A stretch of DNA of 64,000 bases from NCBI GenBank assembly GCA_956465555.1, contig OY101118.1, positions 3,307,751 through 3,371,750 on the forward strand, written 5' to 3'. The notes beneath the pieces are model-generated. The model saw only the letters and a list, made by a program, of their open reading frames with translations. It was not told the DNA's origin and ran no database searches. The stretch comes from Nitzschia sp. pyKryTriq1 (Eukaryota > Bacillariophyta > Bacillariophyceae > Bacillariales > Bacillariaceae). Positions 63,570 through 64,000 of this stretch are shown here, piece after piece. Numbering within the stretch: position 1 is the first letter of the stretch; each line of letters begins with the position of its first letter. The position numbers were made by a program, and so were the translations under genes.

Positions 63570-64000
63570 TTCGTTTTGGTGATTCGTGCGCTGCCAAAAG
63601 CCGGCTATATTGCGATTCAAGAAGAGTATCACGAAAAGGCTCTCTAGGATTAATCAGTGCGCCGAAGCCGAAGATGGCGGTGCTCAGTGGCTTGCCATAC
63701 GCACAAGAAACAACCCAAAGGAGACAACTCGAGGATTGAGATTTTCACGAATGGATTGTGACGAGAGTTTTCGTTGTACCGGAGAGTAGCGACCTGGTTT
63801 AACGATGCCGAGTTGGATGGATGCCGACCGTGACTTGGTTCACAAGCAGGGTCAGGCATCCCTGGCTTCCATGGAAAAAATAGATCCCGGGCGTCAAAAA
63901 CCTCCGATCCAGGAGCCTATTGCGGGAGTAGAAATAGAGCCTTCTGCGTCAGGATCAAATTGGTCTTAGCCTTTTGGCGACAGCTATTCACCTGATAGCC
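63570..64000. other. Terminal stretch of window, no confirmed gene
   Basis: A 54-codon open frame starts at ATG 63805 and ends at 63969 (MPSWMDADRDLVHKQ...), with no motif I know. It could be a first exon or chance. The last 25 bases include a GC-rich inverted motif cut by the window edge. Confidence 0.3.

Noticed and set aside
63805-64000. Resemblance of the window end to U2 snRNA (GGCTAAGA near a GCC/GGC stem on the minus strand)
   Set aside because: Only a few bases agree; the loop is reversed (AAAA for TTTT), and no branch-point recognition or Sm sequence follows.

Overview
The window looks like nuclear DNA of a diatom, probably a pennate one. Four genes carry the FGRG/HPGN domain I know from diatoms (DUF6824). 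Several presequences show a diatom-type plastid cleavage motif (ALAFAP, NAFNIP, SSAFVV). There are two heat-shock-factor genes, short spliceosomal introns of about 110-240 bp, and long microsatellite-rich spacers. Coding density is moderate, and coding microsatellites (poly-Ala, Gln, His, Ser, Asn) are abundant. I found no tRNA, rRNA or CRISPR array. Identifications come from motif recognition by eye, without database searches.

Layout, 1-25 kb: DUF6824 gene (1335-2816 +); decayed Sec14/CRAL-TRIO pseudogene (about 3594-4740 -); second DUF6824 gene (7786-9078 +); 48-bp minisatellite (10408-10781); S-adenosylmethionine synthetase with one intron (11762-13407 +); three-exon type II membrane glycosyltransferase (14019-16356 -); a small LTR-retroelement relic (about 17185-17449 +); third DUF6824 gene (17904-19064 -); membrane-anchored papain-like protease with one intron (20391-21943 +); GGGGTT array (23004-23218); small helical conserved protein (23506-24135 +).

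Layout, 25-47 kb: small secreted protein (25215-25580 -); SERCA-type Ca2+-ATPase with one intron (25910-29888 -); Lys/Ser-repeat protein (31346-34633 -); membrane fatty-acid desaturase (36055-37338 -); fourth DUF6824 gene (38859-40328 -); tandem pair of HSF genes (41481-42603 - and 44124-45230 -); long low-complexity spacer to 47.2 kb.

Layout, 47-64 kb: TPR/coiled-coil tail-anchored protein (47207-50590 -), divergent from a six-exon LRR receptor-like gene (51462-55477 +). Their shared spacer carries three GACGTC elements, two of them in a perfect inverted repeat. Next comes a divergent pair: a sulfide:quinone oxidoreductase-like flavoprotein (55718-57208 -) and a single-domain rhodanese (57649-58179 +). 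Both have apparent plastid presequences, and the spacer between them holds a 15-bp direct repeat. Last is a divergent pair of type I membrane proteins with propeller-like ectodomains (58400-60616 - and 61332-63569 +).

The most interesting candidate system is the SQR-rhodanese pair. The same two activities form part of mitochondrial sulfide oxidation in animals, but here they look plastid-addressed and possibly co-regulated. Other notable items are the DUF6824 group, the LRR gene whose small exons each encode one 24-residue repeat, and a pseudogene whose frame breaks fall on short tandem repeats.
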